Below the pieces are notes generated by a model that searched no databases, had not been told where the DNA came from, and saw only the letters and a program-made list of their open reading frames with translations. Positions 1 to 12,769 of a DNA stretch of 64,000 nucleotides are shown here, in pieces. Numbering within the stretch: position 1 is the first letter of the stretch; each line of letters starts with the position of its first letter. Source of the stretch: Xylaria sp. FL1777 (taxonomy: Eukaryota > Ascomycota > Sordariomycetes > Xylariales > Xylariaceae); contig MU400569.1 in NCBI GenBank assembly GCA_022578965.1, positions 62,001 to 126,000 on the forward strand, read 5' to 3'. The position numbers were made by a program, and so were the translations under genes.

Positions 1-1
1 G

Positions 2-1728
2 CATATCGACAGGGGAGAGGAGGCTAAATTGCGGCGAAAACTCGATTACAAAATTTTGCCGTTGTTAGGTATATGCTACTTCTTTTACGTGAGTATCTCG
101 TGTCTATCCTCCTCATTCCTTACCTAGTTTCGGGGCAGTCTGACCAGCCTCGCTTCAGTACGTCGATAAGACCACGCTTTCCTATGCAGCCATCTTTGGT
201 ATCAAGACCGATTTATCCCTCAGCTCCGAGGATTATTCGTGGCTGTCGTCACTTTTTTATTTCGGCTGGCTTGCTTGGGCTATCCCATCGAACTTGATTA
301 TGCAGCGTTCCCCTCCCGGCTGGTACCTTTCTGCCAACATTTTCCTGTGGGGAGCACTTTTAATGGCACAGGCTGCAGCACAGAATTTCGGCACTCTGGC
401 AGCCTTGAGAGTACTTTCCGGTGCCTTTGAGGCAATTGCCGACCCATCGTTCATGCTCATCACGAGCATGTACTACACCAGAGCTGAGCAGCCGATCCGC
501 ATATCCGTATGGTATTCATTTAATGGCGTTGGTGTTGCTGGTGGTGGCCTCATTGGTTTGTCTGCTCCTACCTCTATGTGAAATGATAAACGACTAAGTT
601 GTAAATCGTTAAGGCTACGGTATTGGCCACCTAAAGGGTGCGCTACAGTCCTGGCGTTACGAGTTCTTGATCATCGGCGCGTTTTGTAGCTTCTGGGCCA
701 TCGTTATGTTTTTACTTGTGCCGAACTCCCCTACAACATTCCGGGGATTTACCCACGACGAGCGTCTGTTAATGATTGCACGCATGCGACAGAACCAGAC
801 TGGTGTTGAACAACAGCATATCAATTGGGGTCAGATCGTTGAGGCCGTCCTCGACTATAAGTCCTGGCTCTTTTTATTCTTGGGCTTTGTAGCGAATATT
901 CCTAATGGAGGTATCTCGAACATTTCGACCCTCGTTATCCAAGGTCTTGGTTTTGATAAGCTGCATACCGCACTTCTAGGTATCCCCCAGGTTAGTCACT
1001 GGAGCCTTTTAATCCCCCTTTCAGGAATATCCCGCTCTTACTGCTCCTGCAAGCTCCCGAAACTCTGAAGAAGTCTTGCCTGATGCGGAGTTTACTGACT
1101 CCAGTGTTCTAAATAGGGAGTACTCGTGACCATTTGGATTGGGTTGGGTGCGGTTTGCAATCATTATCTGCCCAAGAACTCTCGCACCTTCGTCTGCGCA
1201 CTATTCATGCTCCCAACTATTGCTGGGGCTCTTGGATTTCTCCTCGCTCCTAATGATGCCTACGTTGGTCGCCTCATCTGTTTGTAAGATACCAATAGGA
1301 TAAACCGGATGTGAAAAGCTCAGTTCACGCTAACTCCTTGATCTCTCAGTTATCTGACTGGCTCATACCAGGCCTCTTATGTTATTTGTCTGTCAATCCT
1401 TACTGCAAACACAGCCGGCCAATCCAAAAAGATGATTGTAAATGGTATGATCTGGTTGGGTGCCTGTCTCGGTAACATCGTCAGCCCCTTCTTCTATAAG
1501 TCTGAGCAAGCACCAAGTTACACTCTGGGCATCGGATCACTCCTGGTTGCTAATTTCCTCGAGCTCGCCTTGTTCTTTGTCATCAGGTATTCGTTCATGT
1601 GGGAAAACAAGCGAAAGGAGAAGAAAAGGGAACAGATGCAGCAGGACGGCAGTCTTGAAACTCTTAACCAGACTGCATTTAAAGATCTAACAGACAAGGA
1701 GAACCCCAATTTCGAATACATTTATTGA
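2..1728 (+). CDS. MFS transporter, Dal5/anion:cation symporter family (5' end outside window)
   Basis: Likely plasma-membrane permease of the fungal Dal5-like (allantoate/vitamin/organic anion) group of the major facilitator superfamily; substrate unknown. The reading frame is already open at base 2 with the family-typical RRKLDYKILPLLG segment preceding helix 1, so the start codon lies upstream of the window. Five exons join in frame: 2-88, 159-555, 614-990, 1117-1283, 1350-1728, with GT-AG introns of 70, 58, 126 and 66 nt. The VDKTTLSYA motif, the SWLSSLFYFGWLAWAIPSN stretch of helix 2 and the later WLGACLGNIVSPFF helix match this family. The C-terminus is hydrophilic and charged (ENKRKEKKREQ), presumably cytosolic. 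No frameshift or internal stop is seen in the joined product. Family call is strong; individual splice sites are inferred from frame and conservation. Confidence 0.9.
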
Positions 1729-3466
1729 AGCTCTGATCACTGACTATGTAGACACTCATACAATACAAGATTTTGGATAGAATACTTGCGTCATGTTACT
1801 CTGATATCGTGGTAATTCTCTATTTACCGTCCCTATCTCTGCTATTGGTGGAAATACTATACTGAAATCATCTACGACTGTTCTTTGGGAATAGGGACTC
1901 CGTACACTCTGCACGCCAAGATCACATTTCTACTGTATCTACCTACGCAGTAGTGTACCAAAATATGGGGAGTAGACGTGGGGGTGGATTGCGGGGATTT
2001 AGGGTATTTTTATTTTTAGCGTGATGAAAGATGGAGAAATGACAGATAGGGGGCCATATATCCCCCCACGAACTCAACAGGGTATGGCGTGAACTACCTG
2101 TTGTGCGGAGTTGAGAGCGTGTCATGGTGAGCATGCTTCATATGTAGGTACTACATTTTCACCGTCATCTTTGTATGGGATAGGAATCTCGCCCCATGTC
2201 TATATTCACATCTGTCGTTCTCTACGAGTTTGCCAACGAGTAGCGCTACCCCCATGGTGCGGGAGGCAACTAAATTATGACACGGGCCTGTATTCAGGGG
2301 CTTAGAACACCGTCTACTGAGCTAATAACCCTCTATCTCAATGCCCATGAGTTCTTTTTCCTGTCTCTACTATGAAGAATTTTGAACTTCTATACCCAAA
2401 TACTCATAGGCTACAGCATTATTTGTCTAGTCATGTTGGTCTCCTTGGACCTCCTTGCATAAACGGCGACCTACCTCATTAACCCCCCCTGTCATAACTG
2501 GTTAATGTATAGAAAGCATTAGGAAGCTATGCGCGAGCAAGTCAGCCTACGATTCTAGCCGGATTTCGCCGACCTGTGGCACTTGTACCCCCCGGTGACC
2601 TTTACAGTAGGCGCCAAGTCTATCACAAGGGCTCTATTACCGTTCGGAAGCCATACGAACCCTGGGGTTGATTGGGAGCTGAATAGCCTCGTTTCATACA
2701 AGTCTTGGATTTTCTTATATTATCACAGAGAGGTTATACGAAGATAACGTACGCCTTCTGCACAGCATGGTCATGTGGAAATAACTCGTCCAAGATTTCG
2801 AAGTGTCCCAATTATCCGTTTAGCTCCCCCGGCTCACTTTTGCCCACATCCCTGCTGTTCTAAGACTTACTCAAAGAACGCTACTTACAGCCTGCTTCGC
2901 AGCCTGCATTGAACTATACCCAACTTCGCCTCCCCCATGCCAGTAGCCTGAATAAACACATGTTGTGTATGCGAGGCCATTGTAATATATATCATAGCCT
3001 CAAGATTCTCCAGCGCATCCTCAGAACTGCGTCATTATGTTCCTAACATTGCGCTGTGATACGGTGTCTGCGATTGGGAGAGACTCGATTGATTCATTGG
3101 TTGATGATAGAGTAGGGTGGCGCCATATTCTACGGAAGCATTACATCTTAACGCCACCTAATGCACCAACGAAGCAGGCTGGAGTATTAATAGTCCCAAC
3201 GTTCAACGCATATATCGTTTATTTTTGGAACAACTATGTCTGATAGGGCTTTGTACAATATAAAGAGCGGGGTGGAAAGAGCTCACGATCATTATTGAAA
3301 TCCTTCGATAACAGAGGAGGGAACACGAGGGATGCTAATATGTCAACCTGACTTGTCCCCCAAGCTCGGAAGTTTATAAATGCGCATATTATACGTGCCA
3401 ATTCTCAATTCATTCTTAAGGTATTCTCCCATTTAGTAGGCAGATCTAGAGTCTTCCAACAGCGAA
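1729..3466. other. Intergenic region, no gene seen
   Basis: About 1.7 kb between the transporter and the next membrane protein gene. Only short, low-complexity or stop-rich frames occur and none resembles a known family. A TATAAA-like element near 3374, about 90 nt before the next start codon, is a plausible core promoter for the gene at 3467. Confidence 0.5.
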
Positions 3467-5426
3467 ATGAAGCCCATCGCAAAGACTCACTTCAAAGCAA
3501 GCAAGGTCTACATTACTCCCATTGGCAGTCTGCTAGTAGCAGTGGCTATCTCTGTGGGACATCATGTCTTCTATAACCGCTTGGATGGCCAGGCGCCACC
3601 AGAAGGCAGTCTCAAGATTCTATCAGGAGTAGTTCCGCATATCTCAGGTCAGCAGCTTAACATCTCGATCGGCGTCTTCTTGGCTACTCTCGTCAAGACT
3701 TTCTTGGGCATTGCTGTTGCAAGTGCGCACGATCAATTTAGCTGGAGAGCTATCAAATCACACCCTACAGAACTGGGGTTGATCGACAGTCTATTCTCGT
3801 CCAGGACTGGAATATTTGATCTTTTGAATCTCCGCTTGTGGCAACGATATCCGGCAACTATCATCCTGGCTATCGTCTACTGGTGAGATGACGCCCACTT
3901 TCTGGAACTACGTAACGGCCCCAAAAGCTGTCGGAAGACTGAAATATAGCAGGTTGATCCCTTTTTCAGCTGTCGTGACCCCAGCAGCACTGAGTATCGT
4001 GTCTGCTCTTGTGGTAAACTCAACTATGATGGCAATGCCAGCTGCTGAGTACTATAATACCAACTTTACGAGTCTTATAACAACTGACAAGGACGACGAT
4101 ACAGCCGGATATGTAAGCTATGCTGGGCCTTTGGCTCCTGTGATACGAGCTGTATCTCAGTCTATACTACGCGGCGATGTCGTATCCATGACCGCGCCAT
4201 TCTCAAACTCGACCTATAGCGTTGCCTTCCAAGGTCCAGCTCTTAGATGCAACGAGATAGGTTCCAACAGTGCAGTCTGGAGGAATCAGTCTGTCACGAT
4301 ATATAATGCGTCGACGAATTATGCTTTCGCAGATACGAGATTCGCCAATATACGCTACCTCGCTTGGCCAGGTGCACCTACAGAAGCTCCATGGACAATA
4401 AACAGTAACGATTATTCGTTCCAGGCATCGTCGAGCCCCAATGGGTCGCCTCTATCCCTCACAGTGGTGACGATGCTTGGGGACAACGAGTCCTACACCC
4501 CACCGGCTGCAAACATCAGTCTGATTCACTGTGTACTCTGGAATGCCACTTATAGCGCGAAGTTCACTTATGATCAGGGCGAACAAAGTGTAACCTCGCG
4601 GATTGTATCCTATGAAAAAGCGATAGACGGACTTCCCGGCGCACGATCTCAGTCTGTAGTATATTTCAACGAAACCGAATGGAGAGAGGAATTGTTGGTG
4701 TGGTCGTACATGGCGGTTATGGAGGCCTTCCAAGATTATGTGGTCGGTTCTATCATAGAGGATAACTACGACCTGGACCATTCGACTATAATTGATACGA
4801 AGATCGGGCTAACCGTCCTCCCATTCACAGGTGAACTCGGCTACATCCAGAGTTCGATCCAAGGTCTAAACAAAAACAACTTCGTTCAGGACGGTATATC
4901 TGGGGCAACGAATCTGTCTTTAACAGATGCACTGGAGGGTATGTTCCGAAATCTGACAATCAGCTTAGTATCAGAACCTGCATTGAAACAGTAAGTTGCT
5001 AGGCCTCATCTCCTGGGACCATATGGCTATGAACGAGGTCTATACCTAACAGAAATACTACACATTAGAACCGACAGGGCTAAAGATACTGCGGTTACCG
5101 CGTATACTTACCAAAACGTATATGAGTATACACCTTCGCTTCTCTGGGTAGCTTACGGTATCGCGATTGGGACAGCAGCGCTGAGTGTTGTAGCGGGATG
5201 CGTGGTAATCGTGCTCGCCCGGGGAGGGTACAGCACGAAGTTCTCGACGATTTTGCGGGTGGTCCACAATGTGCGTCTTGCTGACGCTATCTCTCTCGAC
5301 GACACAAGTGGCAAAGACCCCTTACCAACTCGATTGGAGAAGACGCTTGTCTACTTCTCTCCGGATGGTGTTTCTGCTCTGCTGGATACTCCAAAGGAAA
5401 CGGCCCAGGATGGCGACGATGAGTAG
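3467..5426 (+). CDS. Uncharacterised fungal multi-pass membrane protein with large N-glycosylated loop
   Basis: Predicted 603-residue integral membrane protein of unknown function. Exons 3467-3882, 3953-4990 and 5069-5426 join in frame across introns of 70 and 78 nt. Hydrophobic segments lie near residues 17-37, 66-85 and 128-160. A long central domain of about 330 residues follows, with many N-X-S/T sequons (NTNFTS, NSTYS, NQSVT, NATYS, NETEW, NLSLT, NLTIS), and a further helix sits around 509-535. The cytosolic tail ends in acidic residues. The helix-loop-helix arrangement and the WLIP..AVVTPA segment spanning the first splice junction resemble a widespread group of filamentous-ascomycete membrane proteins with no assigned role, so I give no function. 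The glycosylation-rich loop is presumably outside the cell or in the vacuole lumen. The start is the first ATG of the frame, just before the first membrane segment. Confidence 0.82.
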
Positions 5427-6566
5427 GAATAGAATCGGGTGGTGCAATACTGTGATGCTTATTCTAAGTCTTCGTTTTTAAATAATCACTTAGGCATCGC
5501 CTATTATTAAACTACTTATAGCGGGGGCTATGATATATAAACGTGACTAATAATACGGGATTAAAGACGAAACCGCACAGGTACTTAGACAATCTTGCTA
5601 CTGTTTAGCAGACGGAGGGCACGTATTTATGCTGCCACTGAAACTGGGCATGTCCAATTGTCATCGCCAAAGGATATGTCGAATGAATCACTTACTAAGC
5701 AACTTAAGAATCTCTTGAGCGTTAGAGTCTCCCCATAGAAGCTACGTGAGGGAGTACAGTGGGGAGGACAACAGTTTCGAGCGCGCCCCTATTTTAAAGC
5801 TAAATATCTGAACACTCTCCTACGGGAATAAATCTAGAAAAAAAAGAGGTTTAGTGTATTAATTAATAAAGCATCTATTTCATACTTCGTCTGAGAAGTA
5901 GAATAGGGGGGCCGGAGAGGGGGGAGTGGAGAGGGTTGGCCTTCCTAGATCTACAGCAGTCATTCGTGTTACTCCCGGGAGCGCTTCCTTAGCTACAGCC
6001 TACTCAACTAATGTTGTATCTCACTACTGAGGCTACCCTTTCTACCTCTGTCCCGGTGATTAACTGCTACTGCGCTATATGGTGTTGTACGGTGCTCGAC
6101 ATTTCAACGGAATGGCATCCTAGATGCTTAGCCGTTAGGTGCTAGAGCCGTTTATAGTTGAGAAGACTGAAGCTGATGATTGTACGGTATAACAAGCAGC
6201 TAGTAATAGGGCAGGAGGTGATGGGCATCTTGTTACGAGAGACATCTTGTATAGTACCCAGCTTTAGGGGGGTTTGACATGGCTGAATTACCCCATCAAA
6301 TATATATCCCTAAAGTAAAGATAGGTAATTCCATCCGCTCATTCTCATTCTTGTGCGGATGTGCGTTTATGAAATGTCGTACTTACATGACCTAGTAAGT
6401 AACAGCTTTCGCAAAGCAGACCATACGTCGAGGAGTAGTCCAACTCCTTAGGGTTATCCATTAGTATAAGCTATACTTAACAAACATACTCAAGGACCAC
6501 GACCCTCGAAAGGTTTCCGAATAATTCCCTGCTACGCATCCCTTGGCTTACCCTAGCATTCCTGTC
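5427..6566. other. Intergenic region between convergent genes, no gene seen
   Basis: About 1.1 kb separating the 3' ends of two convergently transcribed genes (membrane protein, + strand; monooxygenase, - strand). I see a short A-run near 5839 and a G-rich patch near 5906-5935, but no coding potential or RNA gene. Confidence 0.5.
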
Positions 6567-8429
6567 TCAACGTAGTTTCCCCAACGGTGATCTTTGATAT
6601 ATCAAGTACGCCGCCACAGCAACGCTTGTCGAAGCCACCAACCAACTACCGACTCCTAGTGACTTCGACGCCAATACTTCCGCGGCCGGCTTCGACGTCG
6701 AGAGCTCAAAGTCGCGCCAGGGAACGAATAGACTCCTGAGCCAAAACTTGTACTGAAAGTCAGGGTACATGGCCGTGTTCCGTCTGTTCTTAGGATCCAA
6801 TGCCCAGGAGGTGCACCCAGTCGCCCAAACCAGTCCCTTTAACTTTTCTTGCACAGTGTTGATGTCAGCTTGTTCGGCTTCGGGCTTCAGCTTTATTACG
6901 TCGGTCTTCTGTCCAATCACGGGCAGACTAGACCTCTGGGCCTTCAGCGCATTCAAGATAGGTTTGATGACACGAAGGGTGAAGCCGATTTGGCACTCGG
7001 TGATGTACGTGACGCTGCCGTGTCCACTCGCCGTATTGGGGCCCATCATGATATAGAGATTGGGGAACCCGGAAAGGCAGGTGCCAAAGTACGCTGAGGC
7101 TGACCCCTCACTGACTTTGTCCCACTGATGGTGGCCGGCTTGTTAGCGATGTTCGTAGCTTACGCTTAGAGTCGCACTTACATGGTCTGCAACAGTAATG
7201 CCGTTTTCTCCACGCAGGTTGAGGGTCAGGAGAGGTTTCAGGATCTGGAATCCGTTCGCGAGGACGATGGCGTCTGCCTTCACGATTCTCCCTGACTTTG
7301 TGCGCACTCCGTTTTCAACGACCTCCTCGATGGGGTCCTTGTACACTAGTTCGACATTGTCACGATGTAGACACTCTAGATAATCTGTGTCCATGACGCG
7401 ACGTTTGCAGCCGATTTCGATCTTGGGGATGAGGAACTCATGGTACTTTTTAGGGGACGCCCTTCGAATATATTCCCCGAAGTAGTCTGTGTACATCTTC
7501 CGAATGGGTGCACCGCTCTCGATAGGGAAACTCTTGAAGTCCCAGTCCGAGCCGTAATACTGCAGGAAGCGGTAGGTGCGCATGGCCAAGGGAACCCATC
7601 TCATCGTCCACCTGAAAAGGCTAGAGTACTGCGGGTTCGGGCGCTCCAATATCCACTGTGCCGAGCGTGCGAACTGGGTGACTTTCTTTACAGCACCGTC
7701 GCCTTGACTTATAGCTGGGACCACCTGGGTCGCACTGCACCCGTTCCCTTCTATCGTTAACTCACGAACTTACAGAGACGCGGGCAAGGAGAACACAAAC
7801 CGACGACGACAATTTCTTTACCCTTCCAATCGAATGAGTGGTCCCATTCCGCCGTGTGGAATATGCGGCCCTGGAACGACGAAGCCCCGGGAAAATTGCA
7901 TGGGTTAGGGTGTGATAGAAACCCGACGGCAGAAATGAGAATCTTGCACCGGCGATCATAAGTCTCCGAGTTCTCCAAGTTCTTCACGGAGACTAGCCAC
8001 GTCCCGGAAGACTCATCCCAATGGGCCGATGTAACAATAGACTGGAATTTCGTATGTTTCTTAATCGCGTACTTATCCGCCACACTTTCGTAGTAATTGA
8101 GAATCTCGGGCTGCAGCGGATACTTGAGAGACCAGTCCGGGTTCAAAGAAAACGAATATGAATAGTAATGCCCAGCTACCTAGTAAAATGAGTTAGAACC
8201 CAATTTTTGGTTGATTTTCCCATTTTTCACATGAGATAAATAGAAAAAGATGTATAGTTACATCTACCCCACAGCCCGGATACGAATTTGCCCACCATGT
8301 GCCACCTATATGGTCTGATTTCTCGATGATTTCGAAGTTCCGGTGTCCGTACTGTCGTATAAGCTCAACGGCGAGACCAAGACCAGACATTCCAGCCCCA
8401 ACGATAATGATATCAGTGTCGAGATCCAT
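6567..8429 (-). CDS. Flavin-binding monooxygenase, Baeyer-Villiger type, with C-terminal membrane anchor
   Basis: Predicted 556-residue FAD/NADPH-dependent monooxygenase, probably oxidising a ketone to an ester/lactone or a related substrate; substrate unknown. Exons in transcript order are 8429-8262, 8179-7801, 7747-7182 and 7124-6567, with introns of 82, 53 and 57 nt; all phases agree. Visible motifs: N-terminal FAD Rossmann motif GAGMSG (residues 11-16), GGTWW..N.YPG (42-52), the type I Baeyer-Villiger fingerprint F-x-G-x-x-x-H-x-x-x-W-D (158-169) and the second nucleotide motif GNGCSA (183-188) created across an exon junction. MMGPN and GHGS follow toward the C-terminus. The last 30 residues hold a hydrophobic helix (WLVASTSVAVAAYLIY) ahead of a short basic tail, suggesting ER or organelle anchoring. 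The start is the ATG immediately before the FAD fold; an in-frame upstream extension looks non-coding. Related enzymes occur in secondary metabolism, but no biosynthetic core gene is adjacent. Confidence 0.9.
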
Positions 8430-10570
8430 GTTGAAGTGTTGATACCTAGGACTCAGTTCAATTTCAAGTTTAACTATATGATTTCGCACATCTAGGGAAC
8501 ACCTCCGGTGTAGCTGATATCGGCCTGTCGTTGGAGGTTGGGCGGGGTAGGGTTTGCGAATTCTATGAACCAAACAAGGGATAGAATAAGTAGGGGGAGG
8601 CCTTGGCTTTTAACCTGGCATTTCTATCGGCGCAGAACGGGTCTTCTGCTAGATCAGTTCAACCAATATCTTGCAGGTTGGTTTTCAGCTGGGAGAAACC
8701 CCGGGACTGCCGGTATTGCTTCTGGCATGAATCCCCGGGTCCCCCGGCATACAGTAGGTGCAGATCGTGGGGGTGTATTCCCCCTTTCCCCTCAGCTAAC
8801 TATCATAATTATTCTTTACTGTTTAGTTACATGATTTCTAGAAACAATAATTCCATATAGAAATTCTAAGCCCAAAAGTACGTACTTACCTACCTAGGTA
8901 GGTACTTATATGTAGATATTATATGTAGATATATGCCGGCTCCTAGCCTGTTCTCTTGACCTTACTCTTTACAAGACATAAGCGACAGTTGATAGGTTCT
9001 GAGACACGGAACTAGAATGGTGGGTCCCATCTAAGAGCCGAAGATCTAGTGGGCGGGTAGACTAACCTACCTGAGGTACCTCCTAGCCTAGAATGCTACC
9101 TAACGCGCTGGTTACACTATAACGGCCGACAGTAGGTGCTCTGAAGTCCCTGACCAGCTGATCTTCTACCGCAGATCCGTAGTGGACGGCTGCATCCGCC
9201 GCATCTCCTCTTTTTGCTCGAGCATGTCCAACCATCCATCCACTCTTGATATACGTATGGCTGCAACTACGAAAATAGTGCGCCACAGACAGACACTTGG
9301 GCTGTCTGTCAAGGCCAAGACTGTCGGTGGTTCTCAACTGTACAGACAGGAAACTTGTCCAGTGGTGATTAGCGGACATGAGGCGCCGAGTGGGAACCAA
9401 CTGCGCTGGTATTGCTGAGGAGGCTGGGAGCGGAATATTAAGAAGGGTAGGTTAGCTGATCGTATCACAGATATACCGCTATATAACATTCGCTTTAGCA
9501 TTAATCTTCTTGGCGGTCGGACGAGAGTGTAGTATACATACAAGCAGGTTCCTTTTCCGAGTACGCTGACGCCAAGGCCGGCCGAACAAGACAAAGATCC
9601 TATACTGCGGGAGCTTCGAAGAAGTTGAGGCCTCGGATGTTTTGAAAGGCAATACACATCCTTCGAGCTTGAGAATGCGAGAGATAGAATTGGGGCGTGC
9701 ATCCCCTAACGGTCTGAGATAGAGCCCAGGAATGCTCACAACACCGTTGCGTACAGAGCTAACAAAAGACCCGTTTCTTGCACTAGGTATCTTGGCGGTA
9801 GCACGCGCAATAGTTATGGTATAATTCGCTAAGCGTTCCGTGTTCGCTGCTACCTATTACGACTTTGTTCAGCACTCACCTCACAAATTCAGCGTGGTGA
9901 AGGTTCTGGGAGGCGATGCGCATCTTGAACGCACACTTGGCGCTTGGAACATTGAGAAGCCGACGACTACAATAGTTGTTCCTACTACTGCGTACGTAGA
10001 GACAGCGCCGGCGCTCGGTGCTACCGTCTGCGGCGCAGCAGGGGGAATGATGGTGTTGGCTTGTCTTCACCTTTGTGCCGTGTTAAATTGGTGTACCCAG
10101 CGCACGCCGAGACGGCGCGGATTGGCTCAATCATCCAAGCCAAATAAGACCAGGATCCATGGCTACGGTATTCTAGTGTACTTATGAGAAATCTAAGGTT
10201 GGCTAACTCATAATTACTGAAGTAGGTATGAAATAATTACTAGGAGTCGATGATCGCGAATTGACAGCTTTACCTAAGTAAGACTTATCAATCTAGCCGC
10301 AAGCTGCCTACGAGCCATCTGGCTTGGCTTGGCTCTAGACGGGTAGACTAGGCAGCCCTGTGCTGCCTGGGATCAATTAACACATTACACTAGGTTACCT
10401 ATCTACCTAACGGACGTATCCATCAGTGCGCTGCGATGCTGAAGGGGCATAAATATAACTATGCGGCCATCGCAGCTTCATTGTCGTCTCTCACCACCAG
10501 CAAAACTTCACACATCAGACTGCACACGGTTTTCCAGCGCCCGCTAACATCCGCCCGACAAAAGAACAAG
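8430..10570. other. Intergenic region between divergent genes
   Basis: About 2.1 kb between the monooxygenase (leftward) and the DUF4246 gene (rightward), so it should contain both promoters. Several frames of 60-120 codons are open on either strand (for example 9334-9702 minus and 9840-10187 plus), but none has a recognisable domain, convincing composition or splice partners. It contains the palindrome at 8887-8904 and a small hairpin at 10350-10368 (arms AGGCAGC/GCTGCCT). Confidence 0.5.
8887..8904. repeat. Perfect 18-bp palindrome built on TACCTAGGTA
   Basis: The sequence TACCTACCTAGGTAGGTA equals its own reverse complement. Related TACCTAGGTA-type stretches recur in non-coding DNA of this window, near 18121-18132, 19836-19852 and 30016-30030. 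They look like a dispersed simple-sequence family of intergenic DNA. No function can be assigned from sequence alone. Confidence 0.8.
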
Positions 10571-12769
10571 ATGCCGTCTTACCCTGGCCTCGGTTTGTCG
10601 TTATGGTATCTCCCCCAGGAGTTCGGCGACATCTATCCCACCGGCCATAATGAGTCCTGTCTTGCCTCGTTACCGCCCCCACTCCAAGTCCGAGAAGTGG
10701 CCATGATGCATATAATGGACAGACTGACTGATAAGCCGGATTGGCACAAGAAGGTCTTCGACGAGAACATTGTTACTCAATGGCGGGCAGAAGCCCTTGC
10801 ATATCCAGACGAGGTGCTTTGGACGCTAGCCGCGATCGAGGATGAAATGAGACATACTACTAAAGGAATTATGACGGAGAAGATGTTCGACTATGTATGT
10901 ATGAATTGACGAAAGGCTTCTATTGCGCTAACATGTCGAAAGTGCATTCAAGAGCTTCGAGGTAAAGCACAGCATTTTGCTAAGACTGGTATTGTTCCTA
11001 CTCTGGATCCTGGTGTGGCGGCTGTTGCAAAATCAGACAGCCTCGTCGAGCCAGCATTGATGAATGCATTGCGCAAGGCTTTTGACCGATTGAAGGAAGA
11101 CCAAGCCGGCTCCCCGGATTGGCACCCTAGAACCGATGAAAAAGTCTTGAACCTGGTCCACCCATCCTTATATCCTCTCGTCTCCCAATCAACCAGACTG
11201 TTTCAGGACGAGGTCGTTGGTGTTGCAGATGCTGTCGATAAATGGGCGGGGAAAGGTGCCATCCTCCATAGCCGACTCAGAACCGAGTCCAGGATTGTGG
11301 TGCCGATTGAATGCTGGTCAGACAATTACCAATGGCTTCCCTCCAACGTGACTCTACATGGCGACGGCTCTGTGAAGTTCACAAGCTACATCAATAACCT
11401 GCATCCAACAAAGTATCCTGAGATCTATGCTACCATTGAAAAGCTTGTGGAGAAGGCATTGCCCATGTGGGATCAGTGTCTTTGGAGCGTGCTGAACTGT
11501 GAAGAGAAAGATCATGCCGGGCGAAATACTTCTCGCTTCTCGCTTCCTAGCGATCCTGGGTAAGTACACCTGCCGCGCAAGAAATCATTTACCTAGCTAA
11601 TAAAGAGCAAGAGATGAGAATGAGGACAACTGGGATGTGTCGGTGGAAGGTCTGAGGGCCGCCAAGCCCAATATGGCTGCACTCCTCGAGGATGACGAGG
11701 ACGAGGAAGACACAGGCTCGCCACACTCATACACCGACGACGAGTATGAGGACCGGCTACAACAGAAGTGGGATGAAATACGCCAGCCAGTAATGCCGGA
11801 ACCCAACCCTTTCGAGGAAGTTGATTACTCTCCTCCTCACCCTCTTTTGGAAAGATTCAAAGACACTGGGCTTCAGATCATCGTCAAGATGGTTTCCATT
11901 GAGCTAACTCCGGAGAAGCCTAGTTATCCGGCCGGCTCTTGGCACGTAGGTGCTCGTCACTCCCTATCCACCATTGCTCTTATTAATTAACGACTCATAG
12001 ATCGAAGGTCAGCTGAACGAGCACATTTGCGGTACTGCTCTTTATTACCTCGACAGTGAGAATGTCACTACGAACCATCTGTCGTTCAGGATGCAGACAA
12101 ATTCGGACTTGAATGATGAAGAGGAATATGAGGTTGGCCAGGACCAGTACCACTGGCTAGAAATGGTACATGGAACATATTTTGGAGCTGGAGCCCGCGG
12201 CAGTTGTGTGCAAAATTTTGGAAATGTTGAGACCCCTCAGGGTCGCCTCCTAGCATTTCCCAATGTCCTGTGAGTTATTCCTAAGCATCTGGCTCCAAGC
12301 AACAACTAATTCCTCGCCTGCAATTTCCAGTCAACACTCTGTATCTTCCTTTCGCCTTATCGATCCCACGAAGCCTGGCCATCGCCGTTTCATCGCCTTG
12401 TGGCTTGTAGATCCATACATCCGCATCATTTCCACTGCCAATGTCCCCCCTCAGCAGCAAGACTGGTGGGTAGAGTCGGTGTTTGGACGATCTGCCGAGT
12501 CCCAGCAAGAGGCCCTTTCCAAGCTTCCGGGAGAGCTTAGCCAGCTACTTGAAGAAAAGTGGTTGATTGGAAAGGCGCAGCCGACCCAGACGAAAATGAC
12601 ACTGCCAGTCGAACTCAGGGATATGGTCCGGAAGTCTTTGGAATTACCGGTGATGAGCGCCGAAGAGGCTAGGGCTCATCGGCTCAAGCTGATGGATGAA
12701 CGCACTTACTTTCTTGAGTCGGCGAGTCACGAGTGGGACTCTCAGAGCTATAACTTCTGTGAGCATTAG
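10571..12769 (+). CDS. DUF4246 family protein
   Basis: Predicted 660-residue member of the fungal DUF4246 family. Five exons join in frame: 10571-10894, 10943-11559, 11612-11945, 12001-12269 and 12331-12769 (introns 48, 52, 55 and 61 nt). The start MPSYPGLGLSLWYLP fits the family N-terminus; the in-frame ATG at 10436 would add an atypical 45-residue extension, so I prefer 10571. Family-typical pieces in order: DKPDWHKKVFDE, FDY-CIQELR across intron 1, GSWHIEGQLNEHICGTALYY, FPNVLQH across intron 4, and DPTKPGHRRFIALWLVDP with ISTANVPPQQ.DWW. An acidic patch (EDDEDEED, about residues 340-347) sits in the middle. Biochemical role is not established to my knowledge. The H425-x-E427...H517...R533/R534 pattern is suggestive of a 2-oxoglutarate/Fe(II) oxygenase-like fold, which is my inference. 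It is intact, unlike the decayed sequence downstream. Confidence 0.9.

Noticed and set aside
9334..9702. Minus-strand frame of 122 codons in the intergenic region
   Set aside because: Composition is not protein-like, there are no domains or splice partners, and it overlaps other equally long chance frames.
9840..10187. Plus-strand frame of 115 codons with a hydrophobic stretch
   Set aside because: It begins with GTG rather than ATG, has no family resemblance, and lies in promoter-type intergenic DNA.
6567..12769. Secondary-metabolite biosynthetic cluster around the monooxygenase
   Set aside because: No polyketide synthase, peptide synthetase, terpene cyclase or cluster regulator is present in the window.
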